Source: Acidihalobacter yilgarnensis
GTDB taxonomy: Bacteria; Pseudomonadota; Gammaproteobacteria; DSM-5130; Acidihalobacteraceae
DNA: 64,000 nucleotides
Assembly: GCF_001753245.1 (NCBI RefSeq)
Contig: NZ_CP017415.1
Span: 3,280,040-3,344,039 of the forward strand
Direction of reading: 5' to 3'
Below the pieces are notes generated by a model, which did no database searches, was not told where the DNA came from, and worked only from the letters and a program-made list of their open reading frames with translations. A program made the position numbers and the translations under genes. Positions 17,962 to 26,345 of the stretch are shown in pieces. How positions within the stretch are numbered: position 1 is the stretch's first letter; every line of letters starts with the position of its first letter.

Positions 17962-18843
17962 GTGGGTCTGCTTGAATACGCGCTCCTGGCAGGGCTGCTC
18001 TATGGCCTGTACTTCGCCCTGGTGGCCGCCGGACTGAACCTGATTTTCGGCGTCATGCGCATCATCAATCTCGCGCACGGCGACTTCCTGATGCTCGGCG
18101 CCTATGGTGCCTTCTACCTGTATCACCTGATGGGCTGGAGCCCGCTGTGGGCGATTCCGCTCGAATTCGTCGTATTCCTCGCGCTCGGCCTGCCGCTGTA
18201 CTACCTGCTGGTGCCCCGGCTGCAGCGCTCGGGCGACCCGGAAATGCGCTCCTTTATCCTGTTTTTCGGCCTGTCGCAGATCATCGAGGCACTCGCCGTA
18301 TTCGCCTTTGGCAACGATCAACGCTCGATCCCGTCGAACGTCTTCGGTGGCCATCCGGTAGACCTGCTCGGGCAGACCTTCCCGCTCGCCTGGGTGCTCA
18401 GCGCCGTGTTCGGCCTGCTCGGCATTGCGGCGCTCTATGTCTACCTCTACGGCTCCTCGCTGGGACGCGCCACCCGCGCGATCATGGCCAACCCGGACGA
18501 GGCCGCGATCACCGGCATCTCCGTACAGCGCATCTCGGCCCTGACCTTCGGCATCGGCATCGCACTAGCCGCCTTGGCCGGTATCTTCAGCCCCTTCATG
18601 GTCGGTGCGATCCAGCCGGATCTCGGCGTGGGCATTACGCTGATCTCCTTCGCCATCGTCGTCATCGGCTCGCTCGGGCATCCGCTCGGCACGTTGGTCG
18701 GCGGCATCGTCTATGGAGTTTCGCTCATGCTGATGCAGACCTATCTGCCCTCGTGGTCGCAGATGCTGCCCTTCGTGCTGCTGATCGCGATCCTGCTGGT
18801 CCGCCCCGGCGGGTTGCTCGGCAAGGGGGTGCGACGTGCTTAA
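17962..18843 (+). CDS. livH: Branched-chain amino acid ABC transporter permease LivH
   Basis: 293-residue inner-membrane permease. The N-terminus (GLLYGLYFALVAAGLNLIFG then MRIINLAHGDFLMLGAYG) and C-terminal GGLLGKGVRR are typical. About eight membrane segments are predicted. The end overlaps the livM GTG start by 8 bp. It pairs with livM, livG and livF of this operon. It is only distantly similar to the LivH at 2232-3131, so the two systems are not recent duplicates. Confidence 0.95.
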   Translation: MGLLEYALLAGLLYGLYFALVAAGLNLIFGVMRIINLAHGDFLMLGAYGAFYLYHLMGWSPLWAIPLEFVVFLALGLPLYYLLVPRLQRSGDPEMRSFILFFGLSQIIEALAVFAFGNDQRSIPSNVFGGHPVDLLGQTFPLAWVLSAVFGLLGIAALYVYLYGSSLGRATRAIMANPDEAAITGISVQRISALTFGIGIALAALAGIFSPFMVGAIQPDLGVGITLISFAIVVIGSLGHPLGTLVGGIVYGVSLMLMQTYLPSWSQMLPFVLLIAILLVRPGGLLGKGVRRA

Positions 18844-19759
18844 ACGCTGGCTGCCCTCGCTTGCGATCCTCGCCGTCACCGGCATCGGCTTCGCACTGGT
18901 GCCGCTGGCCTACAGCAACCAGTTTCTGCTGTTCAACATGATGATGTACATGGCGCTCGCCCAAGGCCTCAACATCATCTACGGCTACACCGGCTACCTG
19001 CCCTTCGGCTATGTCGGCTTCTTCGGCGCCGGTGCCTACGGCGCGGCCATGGCGATCAGCTTCTGGCACTGGCCGGTGCTGCTGGCGGTGCTCGGCGGCG
19101 GGCTGGTGGCGGTGCTCTTCGGGCTGCTGCTGACGCCGCTGTTCCGGCTCTCGGGCGCGTATTTCTCGATCGCCAACCTGGCTGCCGCCGAGGCGCTGTT
19201 CTATCTGGTCGCCAACCCGCACATGACCGCGCTGACCCAGGGCCCCTACGGCATCAACCTGCCGCAGGTCTACGATCCCAACTTCGCCTACGGCACCATG
19301 CTCGCGATTCTGCTGTTCGCCGTGGCCGCGTCGGCCTATCTGCGTCGCTCGCGCTTCGGTCTCGCGCTCGCCGCCATCCGCGAAGACACCGTCAGCGCCA
19401 GCATGGCCGGCATCGACGTGGTCCGCGCGCGCGCCGTCGCCTGGCTGCTTTCGGCGTTTATCGCCGGACTGGCCGGCGCCACCTACGGCTGGTACATCTC
19501 CGTGTTCTATCCCGAAACCGTGTTCGCGCTGTCGATCACCGTGTTCACCATCGTCTTCGTACTGTTCGGCGGCCAGGGCACCGTGCTCGGCCCGCTGATC
19601 GGCACGCTGCTGCTCTACGGCGCCTACAACGTGATCGGCATCTCCAACCCGCAGTATTTCCAGCTCGCCTACGGCATCCTGATCGTCGTGCTGGTACTGT
19701 TCCTGCCTGCGGGACTCGCCTCACTGCTGCGCCGCAGGAGGGCTACCGATGAGCGCTGA
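18836..19759 (+). CDS. livM: Branched-chain amino acid ABC transporter permease LivM
   Basis: 307-residue permease starting with GTG inside the end of livH. It contains the LivM signature ALAQGLNIIYGYTGYLPFGY and FGGQGTVLGPLIGTLLLYG near the C-terminus, and ends with an arginine-rich tail (LLRRRRATDER). It overlaps the livG start by 11 bp, a sign of tight translational coupling. Confidence 0.94.
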   Translation: MLKRWLPSLAILAVTGIGFALVPLAYSNQFLLFNMMMYMALAQGLNIIYGYTGYLPFGYVGFFGAGAYGAAMAISFWHWPVLLAVLGGGLVAVLFGLLLTPLFRLSGAYFSIANLAAAEALFYLVANPHMTALTQGPYGINLPQVYDPNFAYGTMLAILLFAVAASAYLRRSRFGLALAAIREDTVSASMAGIDVVRARAVAWLLSAFIAGLAGATYGWYISVFYPETVFALSITVFTIVFVLFGGQGTVLGPLIGTLLLYGAYNVIGISNPQYFQLAYGILIVVLVLFLPAGLASLLRRRRATDER

Positions 19760-20462
19760 ACCGCTGATTGAGGTCGCCGGCGTGCACAAGGCCTTCGGCG
19801 GCCTCAAGGCCCTCAACGGCATCTCCTTCACGCTCGCGCCCGGCGAGGTGCTAGGTCTTGCCGGCCCCAACGGCTCCGGCAAGACCACCACCATCAACGC
19901 CATTTCCGGAATGTTCCACCTCGACGGCGGCGAGATTCGGCTGGCAGGACGTCCCCTCGGCCGTCTACCGCCCCACCGACGCGCGCGCATGGGCATCAAC
20001 CGCACCTTCCAGGTACCCAAGCCTTTTTCCGGGCTCACCACCCGCCAAAACGTGGAAGTCGCCGCGCACTTCGGGGGTGGCGGCAACGCCGACATCGACG
20101 GTTTGCTCGCGCGCCTCAATCTAGCCGATGCCGCCGAGCGCCCCGCCGGCACCCTCAACAGCGGCCAGCAGAAGCGATTGGACCTGGCCCGCGCACTGGC
20201 CACCGGCCCGCGCGTACTACTGGTCGACGAGATCGGTGCCGGGCTCAATCCGGAGGAATTGCACGCCATGGCCAGCCTGCTGCGCGAGCTGGCAGCCGAA
20301 GGCCTGGGGCTGGTCGTGGTCGAACACCTGATGGACTTCCTCGGCCAAGTCACCGACCGTGTGGTGGTGATGAACGCCGGGCTCGAAATCTTCGGCGGCA
20401 CCCTGCGCGAAGCCGCCGAGGATCCGCAGGTAATCGAGGTCTTTCTGGGGAAAAGCGCATGA
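19749..20462 (+). CDS. livG: Branched-chain amino acid ABC transporter ATPase LivG
   Basis: 237-residue ABC ATPase. Walker A is GPNGSGKTT, the Q-loop region is NRTFQVPKPFSGLT, the signature is LNSGQQKRLDLARAL (a mild variant of LSGGQ, with N-S-G-Q-Q), Walker B is VLLVDEIGAGL, and the switch His is in VVEHLMD. The N-S replacement and the I after the Walker B Glu are unusual but conservative. It overlaps livF by 4 bp. Confidence 0.93.
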   Translation: MSAEPLIEVAGVHKAFGGLKALNGISFTLAPGEVLGLAGPNGSGKTTTINAISGMFHLDGGEIRLAGRPLGRLPPHRRARMGINRTFQVPKPFSGLTTRQNVEVAAHFGGGGNADIDGLLARLNLADAAERPAGTLNSGQQKRLDLARALATGPRVLLVDEIGAGLNPEELHAMASLLRELAAEGLGLVVVEHLMDFLGQVTDRVVVMNAGLEIFGGTLREAAEDPQVIEVFLGKSA

Positions 20463-21178
20463 GCGCATTGCTTGAAATGCAGGGCATCGACACCGGGCAC
20501 GACCGCCTGCAAGTACTCTGGAAGACCGATCTTCGCGTCGACGAAGGCGAAGCGGTGGTGCTGCTGGGTGCCAATGGCGCGGGCAAAACCACACTGCTGC
20601 GCACCCTGGTCGGCCTCCACCCCCTGTGGGGCGGCTCGATCCACTTCGCCGGCGAAGACATCGCCCGCCTGCCCAGCGCGCGACGCATCCGCGCCGGCAT
20701 CGCCTATATGTCCGAACTCGGCGTGTTCCCGGACTTGAGCATCGCCGACAACCTGGCGCTGGGCGGCTACTTCCTGTCCGCCGCCGAACGCCGCACGCAG
20801 CGCCGCCAGATGTTCGAGCGCTTCCCCGACCTCGCCCGCCGACCGCGCGCCGCGGCCCGCTCGCTCAGCGGTGGCCAGCGCAAGATGCTCGGCGTCGCCA
20901 AAGCGCTGATGGGACGCCCCAGGCTGCTGGTGATGGACGAGCCCTCGGCGGGACTCTCGCCCAAATTCGTCAACGAAGTCATCGACATCCTGCGTCACGC
21001 AGGCGGCGACGGGCTGGCCATGCTCATCGCCGAACAGAACGTGCGCTTCCTCGACCTCGCCGACCGCGGCGTGGTGCTCGACGGCGGTCGCGTGGCGGCC
21101 GAAGGACCGGTCGCAGCGCTCAAACAAGACGACGCGGTACGCCGCGCCTATTTCGGCATGCTCGCCGCCGAAGGCTGA
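20459..21178 (+). CDS. livF: Branched-chain amino acid ABC transporter ATPase LivF
   Basis: 239-residue ABC ATPase. Walker A is GANGAGKTT, the signature is LSGGQRKMLGVAKAL, Walker B is LLVMDEPSAGL, and AEQNVRF is the switch region. It completes a canonical two-ATPase, two-permease, binding-protein set; compare the fused LivG-LivF at 3128-4609. Confidence 0.94.
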   Translation: MSALLEMQGIDTGHDRLQVLWKTDLRVDEGEAVVLLGANGAGKTTLLRTLVGLHPLWGGSIHFAGEDIARLPSARRIRAGIAYMSELGVFPDLSIADNLALGGYFLSAAERRTQRRQMFERFPDLARRPRAAARSLSGGQRKMLGVAKALMGRPRLLVMDEPSAGLSPKFVNEVIDILRHAGGDGLAMLIAEQNVRFLDLADRGVVLDGGRVAAEGPVAALKQDDAVRRAYFGMLAAEG

Positions 21179-21203
21179 GCACCAATATCCCGAGGAAACC
21201 GAT

Positions 21204-21683
21204 ATGATCGAAATCATCGAGGCCGACTTCGCCTCACCCGCACACGCCGAAGCCCTGATGGCGCTGCTAGCGCGCTACGCCGAAGATCCCATGGGCGGCG
21301 GCCAACCGTTACCGCAGCCCACGCGAGAAGGTTTGATCCCCGCCCTACGCACACGGCCCAACGCACACGCCTTGCTCGCCTATGTGGACAATATCCCTGC
21401 CGGCCTGCTGATCGCCTTCGAGGGCTTTTCCACCTTCCAGTGCCGACCGCTACTCAATATTCACGACGTGGCGGTGGACGCGCCCTTTCGTGGCCGTGGC
21501 CTGTCTACGCGGCTGCTCGCAGAAGCCGAAGCGCTCGCCCGTCGCCTGGGCTGCTGCAAACTCACTCTTGAAGTACTGGAAGGCAACGCACCGGCCAAGG
21601 CCAGCTACCGCAAATCCGGTTTCGACGGCTACCAGCTCGACCCCGCCATGGGCCGCGCGCAATTTTGGGAGAAAAAACTCTAA
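21204..21683 (+). CDS. GNAT-family N-acetyltransferase
   Basis: 159-residue acetyl-CoA-dependent N-acetyltransferase. The acetyl-CoA loop is DVAVDAPFRGRGLSTRLLAEAE (R/Q-x-x-G-x-G/A type), and the C-terminal strand and helix include LTLEVLEGNAPAKASYRKSGF, a motif common in amino-acid or ribosomal-protein acetyltransferases. It starts 25 bp after livF in the same direction, so it is probably co-transcribed. An amino-acid derivative that enters through the transporter could be its substrate, but this is inference. Confidence 0.85.
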   Translation: MIEIIEADFASPAHAEALMALLARYAEDPMGGGQPLPQPTREGLIPALRTRPNAHALLAYVDNIPAGLLIAFEGFSTFQCRPLLNIHDVAVDAPFRGRGLSTRLLAEAEALARRLGCCKLTLEVLEGNAPAKASYRKSGFDGYQLDPAMGRAQFWEKKL

Positions 21684-22265
21684 GCAGCCAGATTTGCTCG
21701 ATTTTTAACCAGACACTATTGGCATCACGTTGACCGAAGGCAACGTGATAGCGGCGGCAAAGCACGCCAAACGCAAGCGGACTGAGTCCTATAAGCTGTT
21801 GAATAGACAATATATTGATTCTGCGCTTTCAACGCGCATGAGACTGTCGCCAGCAGGCGACAAGTAAATGTCTTTTTTTTCAATGCGTTAACTCAATCGT
21901 CATGTCTGGCGTCGCTCCAGCCAGACAAGTTGCGCGCGCATGATCTCGACCTCTTTTCATAACCAATTGAAATTAAGAAATAAAATAAATTTGGCACGAT
22001 TGTTGTTGGGGAACGTCGATGTGTGATCTGCCAGGCGCGCAACATCCGTGAGGAAGGGTTTTTCTTTTGCCGTTTTAAACGTGCTGATGACTGACCCGGT
22101 GTTCACAATGCGGGGATCACTGGCGCCCCATGCGCGACACCTTCAAGAGATTGCTCGCCCAGCTAAAACAAGTCCGCTGGGGCGATAGTGGGCTCATCCA
22201 ATTTGCGTGTTGCCGATGATTTATTGTCACCGGAGCCATTACAAAATATTCAAAGAGGGACCGTA
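21684..22265. other. Gene-free stretch before the second accessory segment
   Basis: About 580 bp. The part from 21700 to 22020 is AT-rich and lacks a credible gene. The last 60 bp carry the promoter side of the small lipoprotein, with AAAGAGGGACCG as its ribosome-binding site. No RNA gene was recognised. Confidence 0.45.
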
Positions 22266-22496
22266 ATGCACAAGCATCACCTGAATGTAGCCGCGATTGT
22301 CGTCGTACTCGGTGTTGCCCTATTAGCGGGTTGCGGGAAGAAGGAATCGAGCGCGCCAGCTGACTCGGATTCAACCGAGTCGACACCCACCACCACGATG
22401 CCCCCTGCCGCGACGTCGGCACCGGCGCCACCGGCAGCATCGATGCCTGAATCAGGCACCCACTCGCCCGCCGCGCTCAGCGCCCCAGCTTCCTGA
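22266..22496 (+). CDS. Small predicted lipoprotein
   Basis: 76 residues. The N-terminal signal MHKHHLNVAAIVVVLGVALL is followed by a lipobox LLAGC, so Cys should be lipidated after cleavage. The mature part is a short low-complexity Ser/Thr/Pro/Ala linker with no folded domain. GAGGG lies 8 nt before the ATG. Short Pro/Ala-rich lipoproteins like this are common and mostly uncharacterised; no function is proposed. Confidence 0.75.
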   Translation: MHKHHLNVAAIVVVLGVALLAGCGKKESSAPADSDSTESTPTTTMPPAATSAPAPPAASMPESGTHSPAALSAPAS

Positions 22497-22713
22497 TCAG
22501 TGGCTATTTGCCAAATCATCGCCTGCCGTATCCCTTGCAGCGGGCAACGTTGTCGCTCCTTCCGGCGGTACGTCACAACACATTCTCCCTCGGATGGTTG
22601 TGACGGCATCGCCGGCTATTTAATCCTAGCCGTTTCTGCTTTTGGGTTCAGGGCTCAACTGGCGCTTTCGGATGAAGTTGTGCCACTGCCGTAACGTCGG
22701 CAAGGAGGGCGGA

Positions 22714-23448
22714 GTGTCCGTCTCAGATATGTTTGATTATTTTGCCCTGAGTGTTGCGACAAGCCTGGAGGAGGTGGACGCCCTACAGCACTTGCGTTGG
22801 TCTGTGTACTGCGATGAGTTGGGCTATGAGCATCCCAAGAACTGCCCTGGACAGCGGGAAGGTGACGAGTACGACGAAATGTCGGTTCACTTGTATATCA
22901 CGCATCGGGAAAGCGGGGCTATCGCGGGATGCGTCCGCGTCATCGCCGCCGAAAGCTTACCGGAGGGCATCGCGTTACCACTTGAGGTTGCTTATCAATT
23001 ATCACTAGAACAGCCTGACCTCGCGGGTATTCCAAGGCAGAATCTGTTTGAGATTTCGCGTCTGGCTATTGCGACGACATTTCGTCGCCGCCGCTCAGAT
23101 GACGCGTTATCGCAAGAATACGGGTTGTTAAGTGATGTAGCACAGGCCAGGACAAACTTTTCTTATTTGGCGGTGCTGTTGTACTCGGCGGTTATTGCCC
23201 TGGGAGAGTCCTATGGATTTGCCCACGCCTGCGCGATGATGCAGCCGCGGCTCGTGCGATTGCTGTCAAGGTCCGGGCTTTTGTTTCGACAGCTAGCTCC
23301 GCTGATCGAGCATCACGGACAACGGGCGGCCTACTTCAGCAGCCTTTCAGACGCTACTACCGGAATGAATGGCGACATGCGGCAATTGGTGGGTCGAATT
23401 ACGCGACAGCTGGGGTCGCAACAGATGCGGTCTGGTCTCGTATTGTAG
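22714..23448 (+). CDS. FeeM/PEP-CTERM-type N-acyl amino acid synthase-like acyltransferase
   Basis: 244-residue protein of the autoinducer-synthase-like GNAT superfamily, resembling the PEP-CTERM/exosortase-associated acyltransferase and FeeM. Typical features are the LRWSVYCDELGYE entry (compare LuxI RxxVFxxE), EGDEYDEMSVHLYI, the GCVRVI strand with a conserved Arg, and LFEISRLAIATTFRRRR. It would move a fatty acyl chain from acyl-ACP to an amino acid or similar acceptor. The GTG start at 22714 has AAGGAGG 5 nt upstream; ATGs at 22672 and 22729 are alternatives. The last eight codons (QMRSGLVL) come from the dispersed repeat that begins at 23419, so the natural C-terminus was replaced. No exosortase gene is in the window. 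Confidence 0.75.
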   Translation: MSVSDMFDYFALSVATSLEEVDALQHLRWSVYCDELGYEHPKNCPGQREGDEYDEMSVHLYITHRESGAIAGCVRVIAAESLPEGIALPLEVAYQLSLEQPDLAGIPRQNLFEISRLAIATTFRRRRSDDALSQEYGLLSDVAQARTNFSYLAVLLYSAVIALGESYGFAHACAMMQPRLVRLLSRSGLLFRQLAPLIEHHGQRAAYFSSLSDATTGMNGDMRQLVGRITRQLGSQQMRSGLVL

Positions 23449-23627
23449 CATCCATCATCATTCGCTATGACGCCCGCTACGCCGCGTATCTCACGCATTA
23501 AATTTTCACGAATGCAACATAGAGAGGCCTGACCCTGATTTTACTGATCCGGTGCTACAAAACAGGACCTGACCCCGTTTTGTTCCTGATCCGATGCTAC
23601 AAAACGGGACCTGACCCCGTTTTCTTC
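23419..23627. repeat. GGGGTCAG-type dispersed repeat, copy A (longest)
   Basis: The unit begins CAACAGATGCGGTCTGG, runs through TAGCATCCATCATC and ACGAATGCAACATAGAGAG, and ends with two tandem copies of a palindromic module, GCTACAAAAC(A/G)GGACCTGACCCCGTTTT. Nearly the same 150 bp recurs at 26394, with shorter pieces at 24007, 27764 and 30077. The palindromic core (AAAACGGG-ACCTGA-CCCCGTTTT) is the uninterrupted form of the site used by the IS110 element. GGGGTCAG-type units of this kind are often linked to REP-associated tyrosine transposases; none is seen here. Confidence 0.85.
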
Positions 23628-23940
23628 CGTTTTCATTTTTGAGGTCGGGCGGCAGGACGCCGCCCGAGCAGGCTTCGCCCGGATGGCGAATGCCTGCGTG
23701 CCCCTCGGCGGCGTGTACGGGCGAGGCCTGCCCGCAGGGACAAGACGTTTCGGGCGCATTTCTTTCCCCGATTTCTTTGGGCGAGCAAAAAAAATCGTCA
23801 GGAACGACAATCGCGTTAGCCCCGCAGGGTTGAGACGCAGGGATGCGTCGAACAAATCGGGTCGGGCGCGTCGCCATGCGAGATCAATCGCGGCGAATTA
23901 GATTCACGTCCGAAACCGTGTGCTGCCGTTTAAGGATCAT
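23628..23940. other. Palindrome-rich non-coding stretch
   Basis: No credible gene. Short perfect hairpins include GGGCGGC-AGGAC-GCCGCCC near 23646 and GACGC-AGGGAT-GCGTC near 23831. The run TTTCTTTGGGCGAGCAAAAAAA lies between them. It looks like REP/IS-associated filler rather than protein-coding DNA. Confidence 0.45.
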
Positions 23941-23955
23941 GGTTGAGATGATGTC

Positions 23956-24384
23956 TTATGTCGATGAGAAGCAGATGTTGGATTGCGAGGCCTTAGCCTG
24001 CGCCCCGCGCTGATTCGATGCTACAAAACTGGACCTGACCCCGTTTTCTTCGCATGACCCCGTTTTCTTCGCATTCTCCCGTTCATCAACTAGCTGTAGC
24101 TTTGAAGGGAAAGAGCCTGGAAACCCTACCTGAGTAGTAACGCGCTCTTTGCGCGCCTTGGCGACGAGCTTCTCTTCACCCTCAACGTCGCACCACGATT
24201 CATGAGGTTTGGATGGAAGCTCTTTGAAATGAGGACGTACTTTGTGATGAGCCTCAAAGGAAACTGGGTTAACCATAACTCCACATCCTCGGCAGATGTA
24301 ACCCTCCTTATCAACCGGGTCGATATACCAAAGTTGCTCACCATCAACGATTTGTCCTGTATAGCGGTCTACAGCTGAATCCAT
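23956..24384 (-). pseudogene. Truncated cassette gene, putative zinc-binding protein
   Basis: The reading frame starts right after an attC site. The first 105 residues or so look like a real protein, with YICRGCGVMVNPVSFEAHHKVRPHF and SWCDVEGEE, a Cys-Cys-His-His/Cys zinc-ribbon arrangement similar to the N-terminus of CoiA-like or HNH-associated proteins. From about 24074 onward the sequence is the dispersed GGGGTCAG repeat (translated CEENGVRSSFVASNQ), so the genuine C-terminus is lost. It belongs to the integron cassette cluster. Function unknown. Confidence 0.6.
24007..24074. repeat. GGGGTCAG-type repeat, copy E
   Basis: Contains TGATTCGATGCTACAAAACT, GGACCTGACCCCGTTTTCTTC and an extra ATGACCCCGTTTTCTTCGC. 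It matches the palindromic module at 23548-23627 and truncates the cassette gene above. Confidence 0.8.
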
Positions 24385-24402
24385 AGGGGAGCCCTTAGAA
24401 AT

Positions 24403-24472
24403 GGCTAACGTTTGAGTTCACCCGAGAGGAGTCGCGTAGCTGTGACGAATCGGGTGGAACGATTTGTTAAGC
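24403..24472 (-). repeat. Integron attC recombination site
   Basis: Read on the minus strand it runs GCTTAAC-AAATCGTTCCACCCGATTCG... to ...CGGGTGAACTCAAA-CGTTAGCC. The outer core sites (GYTTAAC and GTTAGCC), the CCACCCGA/TCGGGTG arms and the extra unpaired base are the standard attC layout. The stop codon of the TIR gene lies inside the first core site. Orientation matches the minus-strand cassette genes. Confidence 0.85.
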
Positions 24473-25276
24473 ACTGATCACTCGTTTAATTGCATTTGCG
24501 ACTTCAGGTAACCCTGCACCATTTTTCCACGATATATATTTATATGCTTTCATCATTGAGTGCATATTTTCTGGCGAAACTCCTGCGTTAAGCATAAGGA
24601 CCTTTTTATTATTTTTCATTAATTCCATAAAAAATGTGGAAAATTCTGTCATAGGCCAACCGCTTGCACTGTCAAAAAAGTGGTCTGTAAGAATAAAAAG
24701 ACCAACATCAGAATTTTCAATTCCTTCATTTACTTTTAAGTAGATATTGTCGCCATAGTCAATTTCATAACTATCCAGCCAAGTAGCTATGTCATTAGCC
24801 TGAAGGTATGCATTTAACGGATTTACGATCAATTCTTTATCTTTCGAAGAATGACTTATAAATACTTTAGATTCATTTCTTTTCATACACTCATACTGTG
24901 GATTTGCTTTTTCAAATGCATTTTTTTCTGGGAAAATGAAAAGACGATTCCCACCTTCCTCTGTCAAAACTAGATCAACCATGAAATCATCAATGAACGT
25001 CTGAACATTGTAATTAAAAGTGTCTTTTAGAAAGATGTTATGGCGTTTGACCTTATCTGGATATTTTTCCCTCAGCCAAGACTCGAATTTTACGGGGTCA
25101 CCCTGCAAATTTACCGCGATACTAAATGATAAGCAGTAGGGATTATTATTTACTACTGCACCAATCATTGTTGCATAGTCCTTATCAAATTCTTTCAACA
25201 AGTCTTTGATAAAAGAGCGTTCTTTTACACGAGAGCCATAATCACATTCAAAAACATACATATAATCGTGAGTCAC
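24467..25276 (-). CDS. TIR-domain protein on an integron cassette (candidate antiphage effector)
   Basis: 269 residues. The C-terminal half (about 136-265) is a TIR domain: KVFISHSSKDKELIVNPLNAYL, then ATWLDSYEIDYGDNI, SDVGLFILTDHFF, and GWPMTEFSTFF, where the Glu is at the position of the catalytic residue in NAD-cleaving TIRs. KVLMLNAGVSPENM follows. The N-terminal 135 residues are not recognised; they may be a sensor domain. Bacterial TIR proteins commonly deplete NAD+ or make cyclic ADP-ribose signals during phage infection. Codon use is AT-rich, unlike the core genome. attC sites on both sides show it is a mobile cassette. Antiphage activity is an inference. Confidence 0.85.
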   Translation of the reverse strand: MTHDYMYVFECDYGSRVKERSFIKDLLKEFDKDYATMIGAVVNNNPYCLSFSIAVNLQGDPVKFESWLREKYPDKVKRHNIFLKDTFNYNVQTFIDDFMVDLVLTEEGGNRLFIFPEKNAFEKANPQYECMKRNESKVFISHSSKDKELIVNPLNAYLQANDIATWLDSYEIDYGDNIYLKVNEGIENSDVGLFILTDHFFDSASGWPMTEFSTFFMELMKNNKKVLMLNAGVSPENMHSMMKAYKYISWKNGAGLPEVANAIKRVISA

Positions 25277-25289
25277 ATCTATTCCTTGT

Positions 25290-25357
25290 GCTTAACGTTT
25301 GAATTCACCGGCCTTGCGCGGCTTTATGCGCAAGGCCGGTGGAATGATGGGTTAGCT
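25290..25357 (-). repeat. Integron attC recombination site
   Basis: On the minus strand it runs from GCTAAC (25356) through ATTCCACCGG to GAATTCAAACGTTAAGC (25290). The central hairpin has perfect 13-bp arms ACCGGCCTTGCGC/GCGCAAGGCCGGT. It overlaps the stop codon of the nuclease gene, as expected for a cassette. Confidence 0.9.
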
Positions 25358-26329
25358 ATTGGTGTCATGGCGATGGAAGTCGGTAACTCGTTCGACGCCT
25401 GTCAACGAGCAGACTTCGGCAATACAGTTGTCTAGGTTGTGGTAGATCTCAGTTCCAGTAAAACGCAGTACATGCCAGCCTTGGCCAAAAAGCCAACGGT
25501 CTCGCTGAGCGTCATGGGTTCGCTGATATTTCGTCTTGTGATATTCGTGTCCATCGAGTTCGATAGCAATCTTCTTATCGGGAATGGCGAAGTCAAGCCG
25601 ATATTTCCCGACCTTGTGCTGCGGGTAAATATGAAGATCAAAAAACGCCAATTCGTAAAATATCTGCTCCAGCGGTGAGTCAAATATGTTTGGAGTGAAC
25701 TCATGACGAATTGCAGGGTCTCGATTGAGGAGTTTGGATATGATTTCTTCATCTTCAAATATCGGTAGAACTAGCTCCCCGTCTTTGGTCGCTCTTGCCT
25801 TGGTTCGATCTATCGCTGGCACGACTTTGTCCGGAGACGCCGCGTAGTACATATCAACGATGCGGCAACCAACGCAGGGGCAGTTACCAGACTTGCAACC
25901 TTTCGCTATCACACGTTGCTCGACTGTTGGCGAAATGTATGAGTGAGTGAACGTCCCATCCGGCTCAGTTCTAACAATTAGCAGAGCGTCGGGGGTTCGA
26001 AATATTTCATCAAGCTTCGGCTTTGTGACTGTTCCGTTATAGCGCTTGTATTTCTCGTGCTTCAGGCCAAGCAAGAAGATTCCGCCTTCTTCGGTAAACG
26101 GGTAAGCCATCAGGGTCGCATCAAGCTCTTCTCCCCGTTCGATATCAAGTATCGGGTACTGTTCTTCGTTGTTCCCCACGGTTGCCTGAAGCAACACGCA
26201 GCCGATGCAGCCACAGCCGTCGCCCTTGCACTCCTTGGTAAGCACGAAGTTGCCAAAAGCCTCGGAGATGACTACGAAAATCCTCCTTATATGGTCGGTA
26301 TAGACGACGGTGTAATGGTCAGGCGTCAC
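25352..26329 (-). CDS. Cassette-borne PD-(D/E)XK (DUF559-type) nuclease with duplicated Cys4 motif
   Basis: 325 residues. The C-terminal region (about 215-315) is a DUF559/Vsr-like endonuclease: SPLEQIFYELAF, then YRLDFAIPDKKIAIELDGHEYH, with D246, E257 and D259 as the probable metal-binding residues, and GWHVLRFTGTEI. The N-terminal 210 residues contain two related halves, each with C-x4-C-x-C-x2-C (C34/39/41/44 and C145/150/152/155), an ATxG/AASP loop and a PILDI or PAIDR strand. I know no family with this duplicated motif; it may bind zinc or an iron-sulphur cluster. The gene is followed by attC and is AT-richer than the core. A restriction or defence role is plausible but unproven. Confidence 0.8.
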   Translation of the reverse strand: MTPDHYTVVYTDHIRRIFVVISEAFGNFVLTKECKGDGCGCIGCVLLQATVGNNEEQYPILDIERGEELDATLMAYPFTEEGGIFLLGLKHEKYKRYNGTVTKPKLDEIFRTPDALLIVRTEPDGTFTHSYISPTVEQRVIAKGCKSGNCPCVGCRIVDMYYAASPDKVVPAIDRTKARATKDGELVLPIFEDEEIISKLLNRDPAIRHEFTPNIFDSPLEQIFYELAFFDLHIYPQHKVGKYRLDFAIPDKKIAIELDGHEYHKTKYQRTHDAQRDRWLFGQGWHVLRFTGTEIYHNLDNCIAEVCSLTGVERVTDFHRHDTNS

Positions 26330-26345
26330 GTCGCAATCTCAAAAT

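Noticed and set aside
23506-23901. Short open frames in the repeat and palindrome stretch
   Set aside because: They translate the repeat itself (such as NGVRSRFVASDQ) and have no independent coding signs.
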